The notes under the pieces: model-generated
What the model was told of the DNA's origin: nothing
Database searches by the model: none
Seen by the model: the letters and a program-made list of their open reading frames with translations, nothing else
Program-made: the position numbers and the translations under genes
Origin: Hyphomicrobiales bacterium
Lineage (GTDB): Bacteria; Pseudomonadota; Alphaproteobacteria; Rhizobiales; Rhizobiaceae
Reading direction: 5' to 3'
NCBI GenBank assembly: GCA_900472295.1
Contig: UCIA01000003.1
Span: 443,073 to 507,072 of the forward strand
DNA length: 64,000 bases
Part shown: piece after piece, positions 28,376 through 37,228 of the stretch
Layout of the letters: each line of letters begins with the position of its first letter
How positions within the stretch are numbered: position 1 is the stretch's first letter

Positions 28376-28401
28376 GTAACAAATCGGTGCCGGGACGCGA
28401 A
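28376..28401 (+). promoter_or_regulatory. SigF-type (ECF) promoter upstream of sigF
   Basis: GTAACA at 28376-28381 and CGAA at 28398-28401 are separated by 16 bases. This is one base off the GTAACC-N16-CGAA motif described for SigF-dependent promoters in Caulobacter. It lies 19 bases before the sigF start, which would give autoregulation with a short leader. Confidence 0.55.
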
Positions 28402-28420
28402 GATCGGGGAGTGAACTCTT

Positions 28421-28957
28421 GTGAGCGGCAAGGATGAGGCCGAGCTTTCCCGGCTGATGCGGGCCGCGATTGCGGGAGACGAGAGGGCTTACGCCGACTT
28501 TCTGCACCGGATCGCCGCTGTGGTGCGCGGCTTTGTCCGCCGCAAGATCGTACAGGGCGGGGTCGACCCCGAGGATGTCGTGCAGGAAACCTTGCTGGCC
28601 ATTCATGTGAAACGACATACCTGGCGCCAGGATGCGCCGGTGCTGCCATGGATCTATGCGATTGCCCGCTTCAAATTGATCGATGCCTTCCGGCGGCGCG
28701 GCCGGCGCATCGAGATCGAGATCGACGATATCGCCGAGACCTTTGCCGAGCCGGAAACCGAGACCGTCAGCGAACGCGACATCAACCGGGCGCTTGACGG
28801 CTTGCCGCCGACGCAGCGGTCGGTGGTTTCCTCGATCTCGGTCGACGGCCGCTCGATCGGCGAGACGGCGGCCAGGCTCGGCGTCAGCGAGACCGCGGTG
28901 CGGGTATCGCTGCATCGCGGGCTTGCCGCGATCGCCAAACGGTTCGGGCGGCAGTGA
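28421..28957 (+). CDS. sigF: ECF RNA polymerase sigma factor, SigF type
   Basis: The 178-residue protein has sigma region 2 (PEDVVQETLLAIHVKRHTW, PWIYAIARFKLIDAFRRRGRR) and region 4 (LPPTQRSVVSSISVDGRSIG, then ETAARLGVSETAVRVSLHRG). It starts with GTG at 28421. The gene is followed one base later by a DUF1109 membrane protein, the NrsF anti-sigma factor that holds SigF in Caulobacter. There the pair responds to oxidative and metal stress and controls methionine sulfoxide repair genes. The same role is inferred here. Confidence 0.85.
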   Translation: MSGKDEAELSRLMRAAIAGDERAYADFLHRIAAVVRGFVRRKIVQGGVDPEDVVQETLLAIHVKRHTWRQDAPVLPWIYAIARFKLIDAFRRRGRRIEIEIDDIAETFAEPETETVSERDINRALDGLPPTQRSVVSSISVDGRSIGETAARLGVSETAVRVSLHRGLAAIAKRFGRQ

Positions 28958-28958
28958 C

Positions 28959-29597
28959 ATGAGGACCGAGGATCTCATCAAGGCACTCGACGCCGACACA
29001 AGCAGCAAGGCGATGCCGCTGCGCTCGGCCTGGTGGATGGCGGCGGCAGCAGCGGTGGTGATCGCGGCGGTGGTGTTCTTCCTCGCCATCGGTCCGCGTC
29101 CCGACATCATGATCGCCATGCACACCGTGCGGTTCCTGTTGAAATTCGTCTTCACCATCGTGCTTGCCGTCACCGCGTTTGGCTTGATCCGGGCGCTGTC
29201 GACACCGGGCGCCTCAATCGCGAGGGCCGTGGCCTGGATGGCTGCTGCGCCGCTGCTGGTGGCTATCGCCGTGGCGCTCGAACTGTTCATGGTGCCCGAG
29301 CCGATGTGGGGCACCCGCATGGTCGGCTCCAACATGATGATCTGCATGGGCTTCATCCCGCTGATCGGCATCGGGCCGCTCGCCGTCTTCATATGGATGC
29401 TGCGCTATGGCGCGCCGACGCGGCCGGTGCTTGCCGGCGCGGTCGCAGGCCTGCTCGCCGGCGGCCTGGCGGCGACCTTCTATGCCGCGCACTGCTTTGA
29501 CGATTCGCCGCTGTTCGTCGCCACCTGGTACACGCTCGCCATTGCCGTGCTTGCCGTACTTGGCGCGCTCGGCGGGCGGCTCTTCGTCCGCTGGTAG
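28959..29597 (+). CDS. nrsF: NrsF-type anti-sigma factor (DUF1109), six-span membrane protein
   Basis: The 212-residue protein begins with a short cytoplasmic part (MRTEDLIKALDADTSSKAMP) likely to hold SigF, followed by six hydrophobic segments. NLMICMGFIPLIGIGP-like sequence (NMMICMGFIPLIGIGPLAVF) and FYAAHCFDDSPLFVATWY are DUF1109 landmarks; the cysteines in MICMG and AHCFDD match the conserved pair thought to sense the stress. ATG 28959 comes one base after the sigF stop. A longer frame from 28683 overlaps sigF and is rejected. Confidence 0.85.
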   Translation: MRTEDLIKALDADTSSKAMPLRSAWWMAAAAAVVIAAVVFFLAIGPRPDIMIAMHTVRFLLKFVFTIVLAVTAFGLIRALSTPGASIARAVAWMAAAPLLVAIAVALELFMVPEPMWGTRMVGSNMMICMGFIPLIGIGPLAVFIWMLRYGAPTRPVLAGAVAGLLAGGLAATFYAAHCFDDSPLFVATWYTLAIAVLAVLGALGGRLFVRW

Positions 29598-29760
29598 CCA
29601 GACTGCCGGGCAGCGGCAAATAATCACCGATCCTTAATCATGCCGGCAATTGTTTGCGACTTATCCGTGTTGCCGGTGGCTCCGGCGCAACCTTTCCTTA
29701 AAATCGATCATCCAGTGTTTTTTGCAGAAATGTGTTGCGCATGGGGTGGCATGCACAGTG

Positions 29761-31728
29761 ATGCGACGAGAGCGAAAAAGCCTTCGGGCTGACAGTCACG
29801 TGGCTTTGGTGCTCGCGGCCGGCGGTCTCATCGCAACGGTGGTGTCGATGCTGTTGTCGCGGCTCGACGTCAGCGCCGAGGTGCTGAAACTTTGCCTGCA
29901 GATATCGGTGCCGGTGGCCGCCGTTGCGCTGATCCTCGCTGCCCTGTTCATCCACCGGATTCTCGACGACCGCCGGCAGATCGCCGAGAGCGAGCAGCGC
30001 TTTCGCCGTGCCATGGAGGATTCGGCGATCGGCATCGCCATTGTCGGCCTCGACGGTCGCATCCACGAAACCAATCCGGCCTTCGCCGCCATGCTCGGCT
30101 ACAGCAAGGCAGAGATCGAAGCGCTGACCTTCTTCCAGATCACGCATCCCGACGATGTGCAGATCGGTCGCGAGACCATGGAGGGCATGCGGGCGGGCAC
30201 CGTTGACGCCTTCCACTTCGAAAAGCGCTACCTCAAGAAGGATGGCACGCCGGTGTGGGCCCATCTTGCCGGCTCCGTCATTCGCGACGAGAAGAGCCGC
30301 CGCCCGCTCTACCTCGTCTCGCAGATCGAGGATATCGACGCACGCAAGCAATCCGAGGCGCGCATCACTGAGGCCGAAACGCGCTGGAACTTTGCCCTTG
30401 CCAGCGCCGGACAAGGCGTCTGGGACTTCGACATGCGCAAGGGCGGCACCACTTACTCCGCCGCCTGGGTGAAGATGCTGGGCTACGCCGATGGCGAGCT
30501 TGACGGCGACCCCGATCGCTGGCTGACGATGATCCACCCCGACGACCGCGAGAACGTGGCCGCGGCCGATCTCGCCCATCTGGAGGGCAAGACGCCGTTC
30601 TTCGAAGCCGAGTTCAGGATGCGCCACAAAGACGGCCACTGGGTCTGGATCCTCGATCGCGGCAAGACGCTCGAACGCGACAGGGACGGAAAGCTGATCC
30701 GGGCCATCGGCAGTCTGACCGATATCACCCAGCGCAAGCAAACAGAGGAAAGCCTCATCGTATCGGCGGCGGCGCTGGCGGACGAGAAGGAACGGCTGCG
30801 GGTGACGCTGCAGTCGATCGGCGATGCCGTCATCTGCACCGATGCCGCCAACCGCATCACCTTCATGAACCCTATCGCCGAGAAGCTGACCGGCATTGCC
30901 GGCGCCGAGGCGCTCGGCAAGACTCTGGGTCATGTCTACTGGGCGGTCGATGAGGAAACCGGGCAGCGGATCGGCATGACGCGGCCGGCGCTCGGCGGTT
31001 ACGTTCCGGCCGACCAGAACAGCCGCGCCGTCCTCGTCCGCCGCGACGATACGCGCTGCAGCATCCGCCAGGTGGTGTCGCCGATCATGAACGAACACCG
31101 GGAGTTTTGTGGCCTGGTCATCGTTTTCCAGGATTTCACCGATGCGCGCGCCCTGCAGCGCCAGCTTGCCTATGCCGCGGCTCATGACGCGCTGACCGGT
31201 CTCGCTAACCGCTCAAGCTTCATCCGCACCATGGAAGAGCTGGTTCAGCAGAGCCGCAAGGCCGGCAAGGCAAAGCCGGCGGGCGAGCATCAGTTCATGT
31301 TCATCGATCTCGACCATTTCAAGCTGGTCAACGACACTGGCGGCCACGCCGCCGGCGATGCCTTGCTGAAGCGCGTTGCCGACACCATTCGCGGCGCCCT
31401 TGGGCCGGAGGATATCGTTGCCCGCCTCGGCGGCGACGAATTCGCGGTCATCCTGAAATCCGGCTCGACCACCGGCGCCCGAATTGCCGCGCGCGCGATC
31501 ATCGACGCCATCCGCAGCTTGCAGTTCACCTGGGACGGCCGGCCGCATGCGATAGATGCCAGCATCGGCCTGGCGCCGATCCGCAGCGGAGAGGTCGACG
31601 AGATCATCGCTCGGGCCGATGCCGCCTGCTATGCGGCCAAGGCCGCCGGCCGCGGCTGCGTTTCCGTGGCGCCTGATGACAACGGCTCAAGCGGCCACGC
31701 CGAGCCGCCGCTTGCAGCGGCGTCCTGA
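29761..31728 (+). CDS. Membrane PAS-PAS-PAS-GGDEF diguanylate cyclase
   Basis: This 655-residue protein has two membrane spans (about 14-34 and 46-66), three PAS domains (about 80-195, 205-325, 345-465; the second and third boundaries marked by IEDIDARKQ, LTDITQRKQ and FQDFTDARA) and a C-terminal GGDEF domain with intact ARLGGDEFAVIL. It should make cyclic di-GMP. The inhibitory RxxD site upstream reads GPED, so product inhibition is probably missing. There is no EAL domain. Start ATG 29761; the in-frame extension to 29650 is cysteine-rich and unlike the family. Confidence 0.87.
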   Translation: MRRERKSLRADSHVALVLAAGGLIATVVSMLLSRLDVSAEVLKLCLQISVPVAAVALILAALFIHRILDDRRQIAESEQRFRRAMEDSAIGIAIVGLDGRIHETNPAFAAMLGYSKAEIEALTFFQITHPDDVQIGRETMEGMRAGTVDAFHFEKRYLKKDGTPVWAHLAGSVIRDEKSRRPLYLVSQIEDIDARKQSEARITEAETRWNFALASAGQGVWDFDMRKGGTTYSAAWVKMLGYADGELDGDPDRWLTMIHPDDRENVAAADLAHLEGKTPFFEAEFRMRHKDGHWVWILDRGKTLERDRDGKLIRAIGSLTDITQRKQTEESLIVSAAALADEKERLRVTLQSIGDAVICTDAANRITFMNPIAEKLTGIAGAEALGKTLGHVYWAVDEETGQRIGMTRPALGGYVPADQNSRAVLVRRDDTRCSIRQVVSPIMNEHREFCGLVIVFQDFTDARALQRQLAYAAAHDALTGLANRSSFIRTMEELVQQSRKAGKAKPAGEHQFMFIDLDHFKLVNDTGGHAAGDALLKRVADTIRGALGPEDIVARLGGDEFAVILKSGSTTGARIAARAIIDAIRSLQFTWDGRPHAIDASIGLAPIRSGEVDEIIARADAACYAAKAAGRGCVSVAPDDNGSSGHAEPPLAAAS

Positions 31729-31756
31729 GGTAAGCACGGAACTTTCGTTCTGGTCG

Positions 31757-32635
31757 TTAGCGCGTCGGGACCGGATGTTCGCCGCGATAGTCGTAGAAGC
31801 CGCGTCCCGTCTTGCGGCCGAGCCAGCCGGCTTCGACATATTTCACCAGCAGCGGGCAGGGGCGGTACTTCGAATCCGACAGGCCGTCATGCAGCACCTG
31901 CATGATCGACAGGCAGGTGTCGAGGCCGATGAAATCGGCCAGTTGCAGCGGTCCCATCGGATGGTTGGCGCCAAGCCGCATGGCGGTGTCGATGGCGTCG
32001 ACCGAGCCAACGCCTTCGTAAAGCGTGTAGATCGCCTCGTTGATCATCGGCAACAGGATGCGGTTGACGATGAAGGCCGGGAAATCCTCCGAGACGGTGA
32101 TCGTCTTGTCGAGCTGTTTCACATAGGCCTTGGCGGCTTCGAAGGTCTGGTCCTCGGTGGCGATGCCGCGCACCAGCTCGACCAGCTTCATCAGCGGCAC
32201 CGGGTTCATGAAATGTATGCCGATGAAGCGCTCGGGACGGTCGGTCTGCGCGGCCAGCCGGGTGATCGAAATCGACGAGGTGTTGGTCGCCAGGATGGCT
32301 TCCGGGTTGAGCTGCGGGCAGAGCTGGGCGTAGATCTTGCGCTTGACCGTCTCGTCCTCGGTCGCAGCCTCGATGACCAGATCGGCACCCGCGAGATCGG
32401 CCATGGTGGGAGCTGCGGAAATGCGCGCCATCGCGTCGTTGCGCAGCTTTTCCTCAAGTTTGCCGGAGCCGACTTGGCGCGCCATGTTGCCGCTGACGGT
32501 GGCGATGCCCTTCTCGATCCGGTCGGGCGAGACATCGTAGATCAGCACCTTGAAGCCCGAAAGCGCTGATACATGCGCAATGCCGCCGCCCATCTGGCCG
32601 GCGCCAATAATGCCGATCGTCTCGATCTTGGCCAT
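31757..32635 (-). CDS. hbd: 3-Hydroxybutyryl-CoA dehydrogenase
   Basis: The 292-residue enzyme has an N-terminal NAD fold ([19 protein letters not shown]), the [17 protein letters not shown] motif containing the catalytic histidine and asparagine region, and the C-terminal helical domain ending in [10 protein letters not shown]. It oxidises 3-hydroxyacyl-CoA in fatty acid or polyhydroxybutyrate metabolism. It lies downstream of etfB-etfA, but a strong terminator separates them, so it may use its own promoter. GTG or ATG choice is not an issue: ATG 32635 is clear. Confidence 0.92.
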   Translation of the reverse strand: MAKIETIGIIGAGQMGGGIAHVSALSGFKVLIYDVSPDRIEKGIATVSGNMARQVGSGKLEEKLRNDAMARISAAPTMADLAGADLVIEAATEDETVKRKIYAQLCPQLNPEAILATNTSSISITRLAAQTDRPERFIGIHFMNPVPLMKLVELVRGIATEDQTFEAAKAYVKQLDKTITVSEDFPAFIVNRILLPMINEAIYTLYEGVGSVDAIDTAMRLGANHPMGPLQLADFIGLDTCLSIMQVLHDGLSDSKYRPCPLLVKYVEAGWLGRKTGRGFYDYRGEHPVPTR

Positions 32636-32692
32636 TTGCAGCGATCCCGTCGAAAAGGCCTTTGCGGCCTGCTTTTTGTGCAGTGCAAACTA

Positions 32693-32726
32693 AAAGGGTG
32701 GGGCAGCTACGTCTACCCCACCCTTT
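32693..32726 (-). terminator. Intrinsic terminator after etfA
   Basis: AAAGGGTGGGG and CCCCACCCTTT form a perfect 11-bp stem around a 12-base loop, and on the minus strand TTTTAGTTT follows. It lies 30 bases after the etfA stop and before hbd. Confidence 0.8.
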
Positions 32727-32755
32727 CACAATTTAATACGCTTTGGCAGAAAGCG

Positions 32756-33685
32756 TCAAAGCGCCTTTTGCAGCTCCGGCAGGATGACGAACAGGTCGCC
32801 GACCAGACCGTAATCGGCAACCTGGAAGATCGGTGCCTCCTCGTCCTTGTTGATGGCGACGATGACCTTCGAATCCTTCATGCCGGCAAGGTGCTGGATG
32901 GCGCCGGAAATGCCGACGGCGATGTAGAGGTCGGGAGCCACGACCTTGCCGGTCTGGCCGACCTGCCAGTCGTTCGGCGCGTAGCCTGCATCGACTGCAG
33001 CCCGGCTTGCGCCGACCGCAGCGCCGAGCTTGTCGGCAACCGGCAGGATGACTTCCTGGAACTTTTCCGCCGAACCGAGTGCACGGCCACCCGAGATGAT
33101 GATCTTGGCCGAGGTCAGCTCCGGACGGTCGGTCTCCGACAGCTTGTTCTCGACGAAGGTGGAGAGGCCCGGATTGGCCGCCGCGTTGACCGTCTCGACC
33201 GTGGCCGAACCGCCTTCGGGCGCGCCCTGGAAGGAGGCAGTACGCACGGTGATCACCTTCTTGGCGTCGCTCGACTGCACCGTCTGGATGGCATTGCCGG
33301 CATAGATCGGACGCTTGAAGGTGTCGGGCGAAACCACTTCGATGATCTCCGACACCTGCGCGACGTCGAGCAGGGCCGCAACGCGCGGCGCGACGTTCTT
33401 GCCCGACGAGGTCGCCGGCGCAATGATGGTGTCGTAGGCGCCGGCCAGCGAGACAACGAGAGCCGCCGTCGGTTCGGCGAGGCGCTCGGCCAGTTCGTCG
33501 GCTTCGGCGAGCAGCACCTTATTCACGCCCTTCAGCTTGGCGGCAGCGTCGGCAGCGCCCTTGGCGCCCTTGCCGGCCACCAGCACATGCACGTCCGAGC
33601 CGATCTGCAACGCCGCCGACAGCGCCTTGGCGGTCTGGTCGGAAAGGGTTGCATTGTCGTGTTCTGCGATGAGGAGAATGGTCAT
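32756..33685 (-). CDS. etfA: Electron transfer flavoprotein subunit alpha
   Basis: The 309-residue subunit begins [16 protein letters not shown]; the C-terminal FAD domain shows [41 protein letters not shown] and [14 protein letters not shown], all landmarks of EtfA. With EtfB it carries electrons from acyl-CoA dehydrogenases to the quinone pool. ATG 33685 is 20 bases downstream of the etfB stop. The longer frame to 34048 overlaps etfB and is false. Confidence 0.94.
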   Translation of the reverse strand: MTILLIAEHDNATLSDQTAKALSAALQIGSDVHVLVAGKGAKGAADAAAKLKGVNKVLLAEADELAERLAEPTAALVVSLAGAYDTIIAPATSSGKNVAPRVAALLDVAQVSEIIEVVSPDTFKRPIYAGNAIQTVQSSDAKKVITVRTASFQGAPEGGSATVETVNAAANPGLSTFVENKLSETDRPELTSAKIIISGGRALGSAEKFQEVILPVADKLGAAVGASRAAVDAGYAPNDWQVGQTGKVVAPDLYIAVGISGAIQHLAGMKDSKVIVAINKDEEAPIFQVADYGLVGDLFVILPELQKAL

Positions 33686-33705
33686 GTTTTTATCCCTTCC
33701 CAGCC

Positions 33706-34455
33706 TTACAACACGCCGGCTTCGTTCTTGAGCTTGTCGACCAGTTCGGCGACGCTCTTGACCTTGACGCCCGCCTTGCGGCCGCTCGGCTCTTCGGTCT
33801 TGAGGACCTTCAGGCGCGGCTTGACGTCGGCGCCGTAGTCGGCCGGGCTCTTTTCGTCGAGTGGCTTCTTCTTGGCCTTCATGATGTTGGGCAGCGAGGC
33901 ATAGCGCGGCTGATTGAGGCGAAGATCGGCGGTGATGATCGCCGGCATTTTCAGCTCCACCGTCTGCAGGCCGCCATCGACTTCGCGCGTCACCTTGGCC
34001 TTGTCGCCGTCGATCACGACCTTGGAGGCGAAGGTGCCCTGCGCCCAACCGAGCAGGGCGGCCAGCATCTGGCCGGTCTGGTTCGAGTCGTCATCGATCG
34101 CCTGCTTGCCGAGGATGACGAGGCCGGGCTGTTCGGCGTCGACGACGCCCTTCAGCACCTTGGCGACGCCGAGCGGCTCGGTCTGTTCGTCGGTCTTGAC
34201 CAGGATGGCGCGGTCGGCGCCCATGGCGAGCGCGGTGCGGAGCGTTTCCTGCGCCTGCTGCGGGCCGATCGAAACGACGATGATCTCTTCGGCCTTGCCG
34301 GCTTCCTTCAGCCGGAGCGCCTCTTCCACCGCGATTTCGTCGAACGGGTTCATCGCCATCTTGACGTTGGCGAGTTCCACCGCCGAACCATCGGCCTTCA
34401 CGCGAACCTTGACGTTCGCATCCACAACCCGCTTCACGGGCACAAGGATCTTCAT
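33706..34455 (-). CDS. etfB: Electron transfer flavoprotein subunit beta
   Basis: The 249-residue subunit has the standard start [20 protein letters not shown], the [17 protein letters not shown] block and [19 protein letters not shown], which binds AMP. It is the first gene of etfBA. The upstream 205-base gap has a small tandem repeat built on GAATTC. Confidence 0.94.
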   Translation of the reverse strand: MKILVPVKRVVDANVKVRVKADGSAVELANVKMAMNPFDEIAVEEALRLKEAGKAEEIIVVSIGPQQAQETLRTALAMGADRAILVKTDEQTEPLGVAKVLKGVVDAEQPGLVILGKQAIDDDSNQTGQMLAALLGWAQGTFASKVVIDGDKAKVTREVDGGLQTVELKMPAIITADLRLNQPRYASLPNIMKAKKKPLDEKSPADYGADVKPRLKVLKTEEPSGRKAGVKVKSVAELVDKLKNEAGVL

Positions 34456-34540
34456 TTGCCTGTCACCTCTCCTGAGATATTTCGGCGCGCTATAGCAGCG
34501 TGCGCCTGTGCAGAGTTGTCGAAAGCCGACATTCCTGACT

Positions 34541-34578
34541 GAATTCCGGCCAAACGGAATTCTGGCCGGACGGAATTC
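34541..34578. repeat. 16-bp tandem repeat with GAATTC at each unit start
   Basis: GAATTC occurs at 34541, 34557 and 34573, exactly 16 bases apart; the first two units read GAATTCCGGCCAAACG and GAATTCTGGCCGGACG, the third is degraded. It lies upstream of etfB, between etfB and the rhomboid gene. Confidence 0.7.
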
Positions 34579-34660
34579 TTGTCTTCTGCCGCCTAACGGT
34601 GGCGTCCTCCGTAGTTGCGGTGACGTTGCACGTCAATACGTGTCCCACAGTCAAATCGGT

Positions 34661-35461
34661 TCAGTCGGAACCGGAAGCGCCGCCCCGGCCCCAGCGCGTC
34701 GTCGGTTGCGTGGGCGCCGGATTGGTTGGCGCCGGTTCAGTTGAAGCGGCCGGTTGATCGGCGGTTTCGGGCCCGTCGTCGTCGCCGGCAAGCAACGGCA
34801 CGCCGCGGCTGCGCATAATCAGCACCAGCGCGCCGCCGGCAATGATGCCGCCAATATGGCAGGCCCAGGATATCTGGTTCTCGCCACCGGCGGCAAACAT
34901 CACCACCTGGAAGCCGATCCACAGAATCAGCGGGATAAAGGCCGGGATGCGCAGCGGAATGCGGGCAAAGGCCAGCACCCACATTTTCACCCGGGGGTAG
35001 AGGACCAGATAGGCGGCGACGACGCCGGCAATGGCGCCGGAGGCGCCGATCAGCGGCACTTGCGAATCCCAGGCGACGAGCCCCTGGAAGAAGGCGCCGG
35101 CGACGGCGCACAGCAGGTAGAAGATGAGGTAGCGGATGTGGCCGAGCGCGTCCTCGACATTGTCGCCGAACACCCACAGGAACAGCATGTTGCCGCCGAG
35201 GTGGAAGATATCGGCATGCAGGAAGGCATAGGTGATGTAGCTCAGGCTCTCGGGAATGACGATGAATTGGGGGGAGAGTTCAGCTGTGTTGTGGACCACC
35301 GAAGGAATGAAGCCGAGGCCGAGCACGGCTGCGTTGTTGAAATTTTCGCCGCCGATCGAGGTGATGAGAAAGACCAGGGCATTGGCCGCGATCAGGCCGA
35401 TCGTCACATATTGCAGCCTTATGTGGCGCAACCTGTTGGAATCGTAAAGCGGGATGAACAT
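34661..35461 (-). CDS. Rhomboid family intramembrane serine protease
   Basis: The 266-residue protein has six or seven membrane spans. Catalytic serine S141 lies in GASGAIAG and catalytic histidine H202 in SWACHIGGIIAG; the conserved HLGGNMLFLWVFGDNVED loop is present near residues 87-104. The C-terminal 40 residues are Pro/Thr/Ala-rich and likely disordered. ATG 35461 gives the usual MFIPLYDSN start; the extension to 35518 is not supported. Substrates are unknown. Confidence 0.88.
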   Translation of the reverse strand: MFIPLYDSNRLRHIRLQYVTIGLIAANALVFLITSIGGENFNNAAVLGLGFIPSVVHNTAELSPQFIVIPESLSYITYAFLHADIFHLGGNMLFLWVFGDNVEDALGHIRYLIFYLLCAVAGAFFQGLVAWDSQVPLIGASGAIAGVVAAYLVLYPRVKMWVLAFARIPLRIPAFIPLILWIGFQVVMFAAGGENQISWACHIGGIIAGGALVLIMRSRGVPLLAGDDDGPETADQPAASTEPAPTNPAPTQPTTRWGRGGASGSD

Positions 35462-35493
35462 GCCCCAAGCCCCATTTGCCGCTGTCGAAAAGC

Positions 35494-36075
35494 TCAGCGG
35501 TTCTTGCCGGGCACCCATAACACGTCGGCATTTCCGTTGTCATTGACCGCACGGGCGGCGACGAACAGAAAGTCGGAGACGCGGTTGATGTATTTCAACC
35601 CGTCACGGTTGACGTGCTCGGCCGGGTTTTGCGCCAACGCCACCATGATCCGCTCGGCCCGCCGCGCCACGGTGCGGGCAAGATGGAGCGCGGCTGCGGC
35701 CGGCGAGCCGCCGTTCAGCACGAAGGATTTGAGCGGCTTAAGCTCCTTGTTGAGAAGGTCGATGTCTCTTTCGACGCGATCGGTCTGCGAGGCGATGATG
35801 CGCAGCGGCTCGTATTCGAGCGGCTTGCCGTCGTCGGGCACGGCGAGGTCGGCGCCGAGGTCGAACAAATCGTTCTGGATGCGGGAAAGCATGGCGTCGA
35901 TGGCGGGATGGCTTGCCTCAGTGTGCAGGCGGGCGATGCCGATGCAGGCATTGGCCTCGTCGACCGTGCCATAGGCATCGACGCGCAGGTCGGATTTCAG
36001 CCGCCGCTCACCGGTGCCCAGGCCGGTCGTGCCGTCGTCGCCGGTGCGGGTGTAGATCTTGTTGAGCTTGACCAC
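35494..36075 (-). CDS. Cob(I)yrinic acid a,c-diamide adenosyltransferase, PduO type
   Basis: The 193-residue protein has the PduO signature YTRTGDDGTTGLGTGER at its N-terminus for ATP binding, DAYGTVDEANACIGIAR, and the C-terminal LHLARTVARRAERIMVAL and LKYINRVSDFLFVAARAVN helices. It transfers adenosine from ATP to cob(I)alamin, giving coenzyme B12. Its position beside the etf genes is common in rhizobia. It lies 22 bases after the small HIG1-type gene and 32 before the rhomboid gene. Confidence 0.92.
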   Translation of the reverse strand: MVKLNKIYTRTGDDGTTGLGTGERRLKSDLRVDAYGTVDEANACIGIARLHTEASHPAIDAMLSRIQNDLFDLGADLAVPDDGKPLEYEPLRIIASQTDRVERDIDLLNKELKPLKSFVLNGGSPAAAALHLARTVARRAERIMVALAQNPAEHVNRDGLKYINRVSDFLFVAARAVNDNGNADVLWVPGKNR

Positions 36076-36097
36076 GCTTGTGCCTCCCCCGATGCCG

Positions 36098-36289
36098 TTA
36101 CTTGCGGGTGAAATACACCGCCAAAAGGATCAGCGCCAAGGCGAGCGCCTGCAGCAGCACGCGGGCCTGCATGAGCTTGTTGGAGGTGACGCCGGAGCCG
36201 CCGCGCATCATGTTGATGAGACCGCGTATCAGCACGATCAGCACGGCAACCATGACGAGGACGGCGAGGACGTTGAAGACGGTTGCCAT
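36098..36289 (-). CDS. Twin transmembrane protein, HIG1 domain type
   Basis: The 63-residue protein has two hydrophobic helices (about 5-25 and 44-60) joined by a basic loop, MMRGGSGVTSNKLMQARVLLQ, typical of HIG1/twin transmembrane proteins. Related eukaryotic proteins bind respiratory complexes III and IV; the bacterial role is unproven. It is the first of a run with the adenosyltransferase and rhomboid genes. Confidence 0.8.
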   Translation of the reverse strand: MATVFNVLAVLVMVAVLIVLIRGLINMMRGGSGVTSNKLMQARVLLQALALALILLAVYFTRK

Positions 36290-36313
36290 GGTCTGTTCCC
36301 AGTTCTGTTGCGG

Positions 36314-37180
36314 TCACGCGCGTCTGGCCAGCACGCGGTAGAGCATCGATGCAGGCAGGATGCGTTTGAGCACAGCGCCGACCTTGGCCGGCACTGTTAC
36401 CACATAGTGCGGTCGCGGGCGCCGCGACAGAAGTGCATGGCGCAAGGCGGTATAGACCACCTCCGGCCCCTTTTTCAGCCGCGATGAGCTGCCGCCGGCC
36501 TTGAGCCGCGCCAGTTGCGCGGCATAGGCGACGCGGTGGACGGAGTTTTCGTGGTCGATGTTTTTCAGGAACCAGAACAGCCCGTTGCTGGCGATTTTCG
36601 ACGTCACCGGCCCCGGTTCGATCAGCGAGACGTGGACGCCGCTGCCCTGCAATTCCTGCCGCATGCACAGCATCAGGCCCTCGAGCGCATGCTTGGACGC
36701 CGAGTAGGCGCCGCGAAAGCGCACCGGCGCAAGGCCAAGGATCGAAGAACAATGAACCAGGCGGCCGTGCCCCTGGCGGCGCATCACCGGCACGATGCGT
36801 TGGGTGAGGTCGTGCCAGCCGAAGAAATTGGCCTCGAACTGTTCCTTGAGGGCTGCGACCGAGAGATCCTCGACCGCGCCGGGTTGCGCATGGGCGCCGT
36901 TGTTGAACAGGGCGTCGAGGCGCCCGCCGGTCCGATCCAACACCGCGGCCACAAGAGCTTCGATGGAGTCTGGCTCGCGGTAGTCGAGATAAAAGGCCTC
37001 GATGCCGTCAGCCTCAAGCACGGCGATGTCTTGCGGCTTGCGCGCCGTTGCAAACACCCGCCAGCCATCCGCCTTCAGCGCACGGGCGCAGTAGGCGCCT
37101 ATTCCGGAAGAGGCACCGGTGACGATGATCGTGCGCAACTCTTTGGCGGGCGGCATCGTGGTTTGAGCAAGGGTTGCCAT
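36314..37180 (-). CDS. Short-chain dehydrogenase/reductase
   Basis: The 288-residue enzyme has the NAD(P) motif IIVTGASSGIGAYCARAL, the NNGAHAQPG segment, catalytic Ser in HCSSILGLAPV and the YSASK active-site Tyr/Lys. After the core a basic C-terminal part with a hydrophobic patch may touch membrane. Substrate unknown. The start at 37180 is chosen because it places the Rossmann motif about 17 residues in; a longer frame to 37429 overlaps the divergent gene. Confidence 0.87.
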   Translation of the reverse strand: MATLAQTTMPPAKELRTIIVTGASSGIGAYCARALKADGWRVFATARKPQDIAVLEADGIEAFYLDYREPDSIEALVAAVLDRTGGRLDALFNNGAHAQPGAVEDLSVAALKEQFEANFFGWHDLTQRIVPVMRRQGHGRLVHCSSILGLAPVRFRGAYSASKHALEGLMLCMRQELQGSGVHVSLIEPGPVTSKIASNGLFWFLKNIDHENSVHRVAYAAQLARLKAGGSSSRLKKGPEVVYTALRHALLSRRPRPHYVVTVPAKVGAVLKRILPASMLYRVLARRA

Positions 37181-37228
37181 TTGCCACAATCCCTTCCCAT
37201 ATTCGCGGCGTCGAGACAATCGAAGGGA

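Larger units (their letters stand above)
28077..28420. other. Divergent regulatory region between fbpA and sigF
   Basis: This is the only gap above 300 bases. It holds the IRO-like box near fbpA, a perfect ATGCCTG-CGCA-CAGGCAT palindrome at 28143-28160, and the SigF-type promoter near 28376-28401. The stretch 28165-28370 contains no coding frame that I believe; a 68-codon open frame at 28140 has no family resemblance or ribosome site. Confidence 0.6.
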
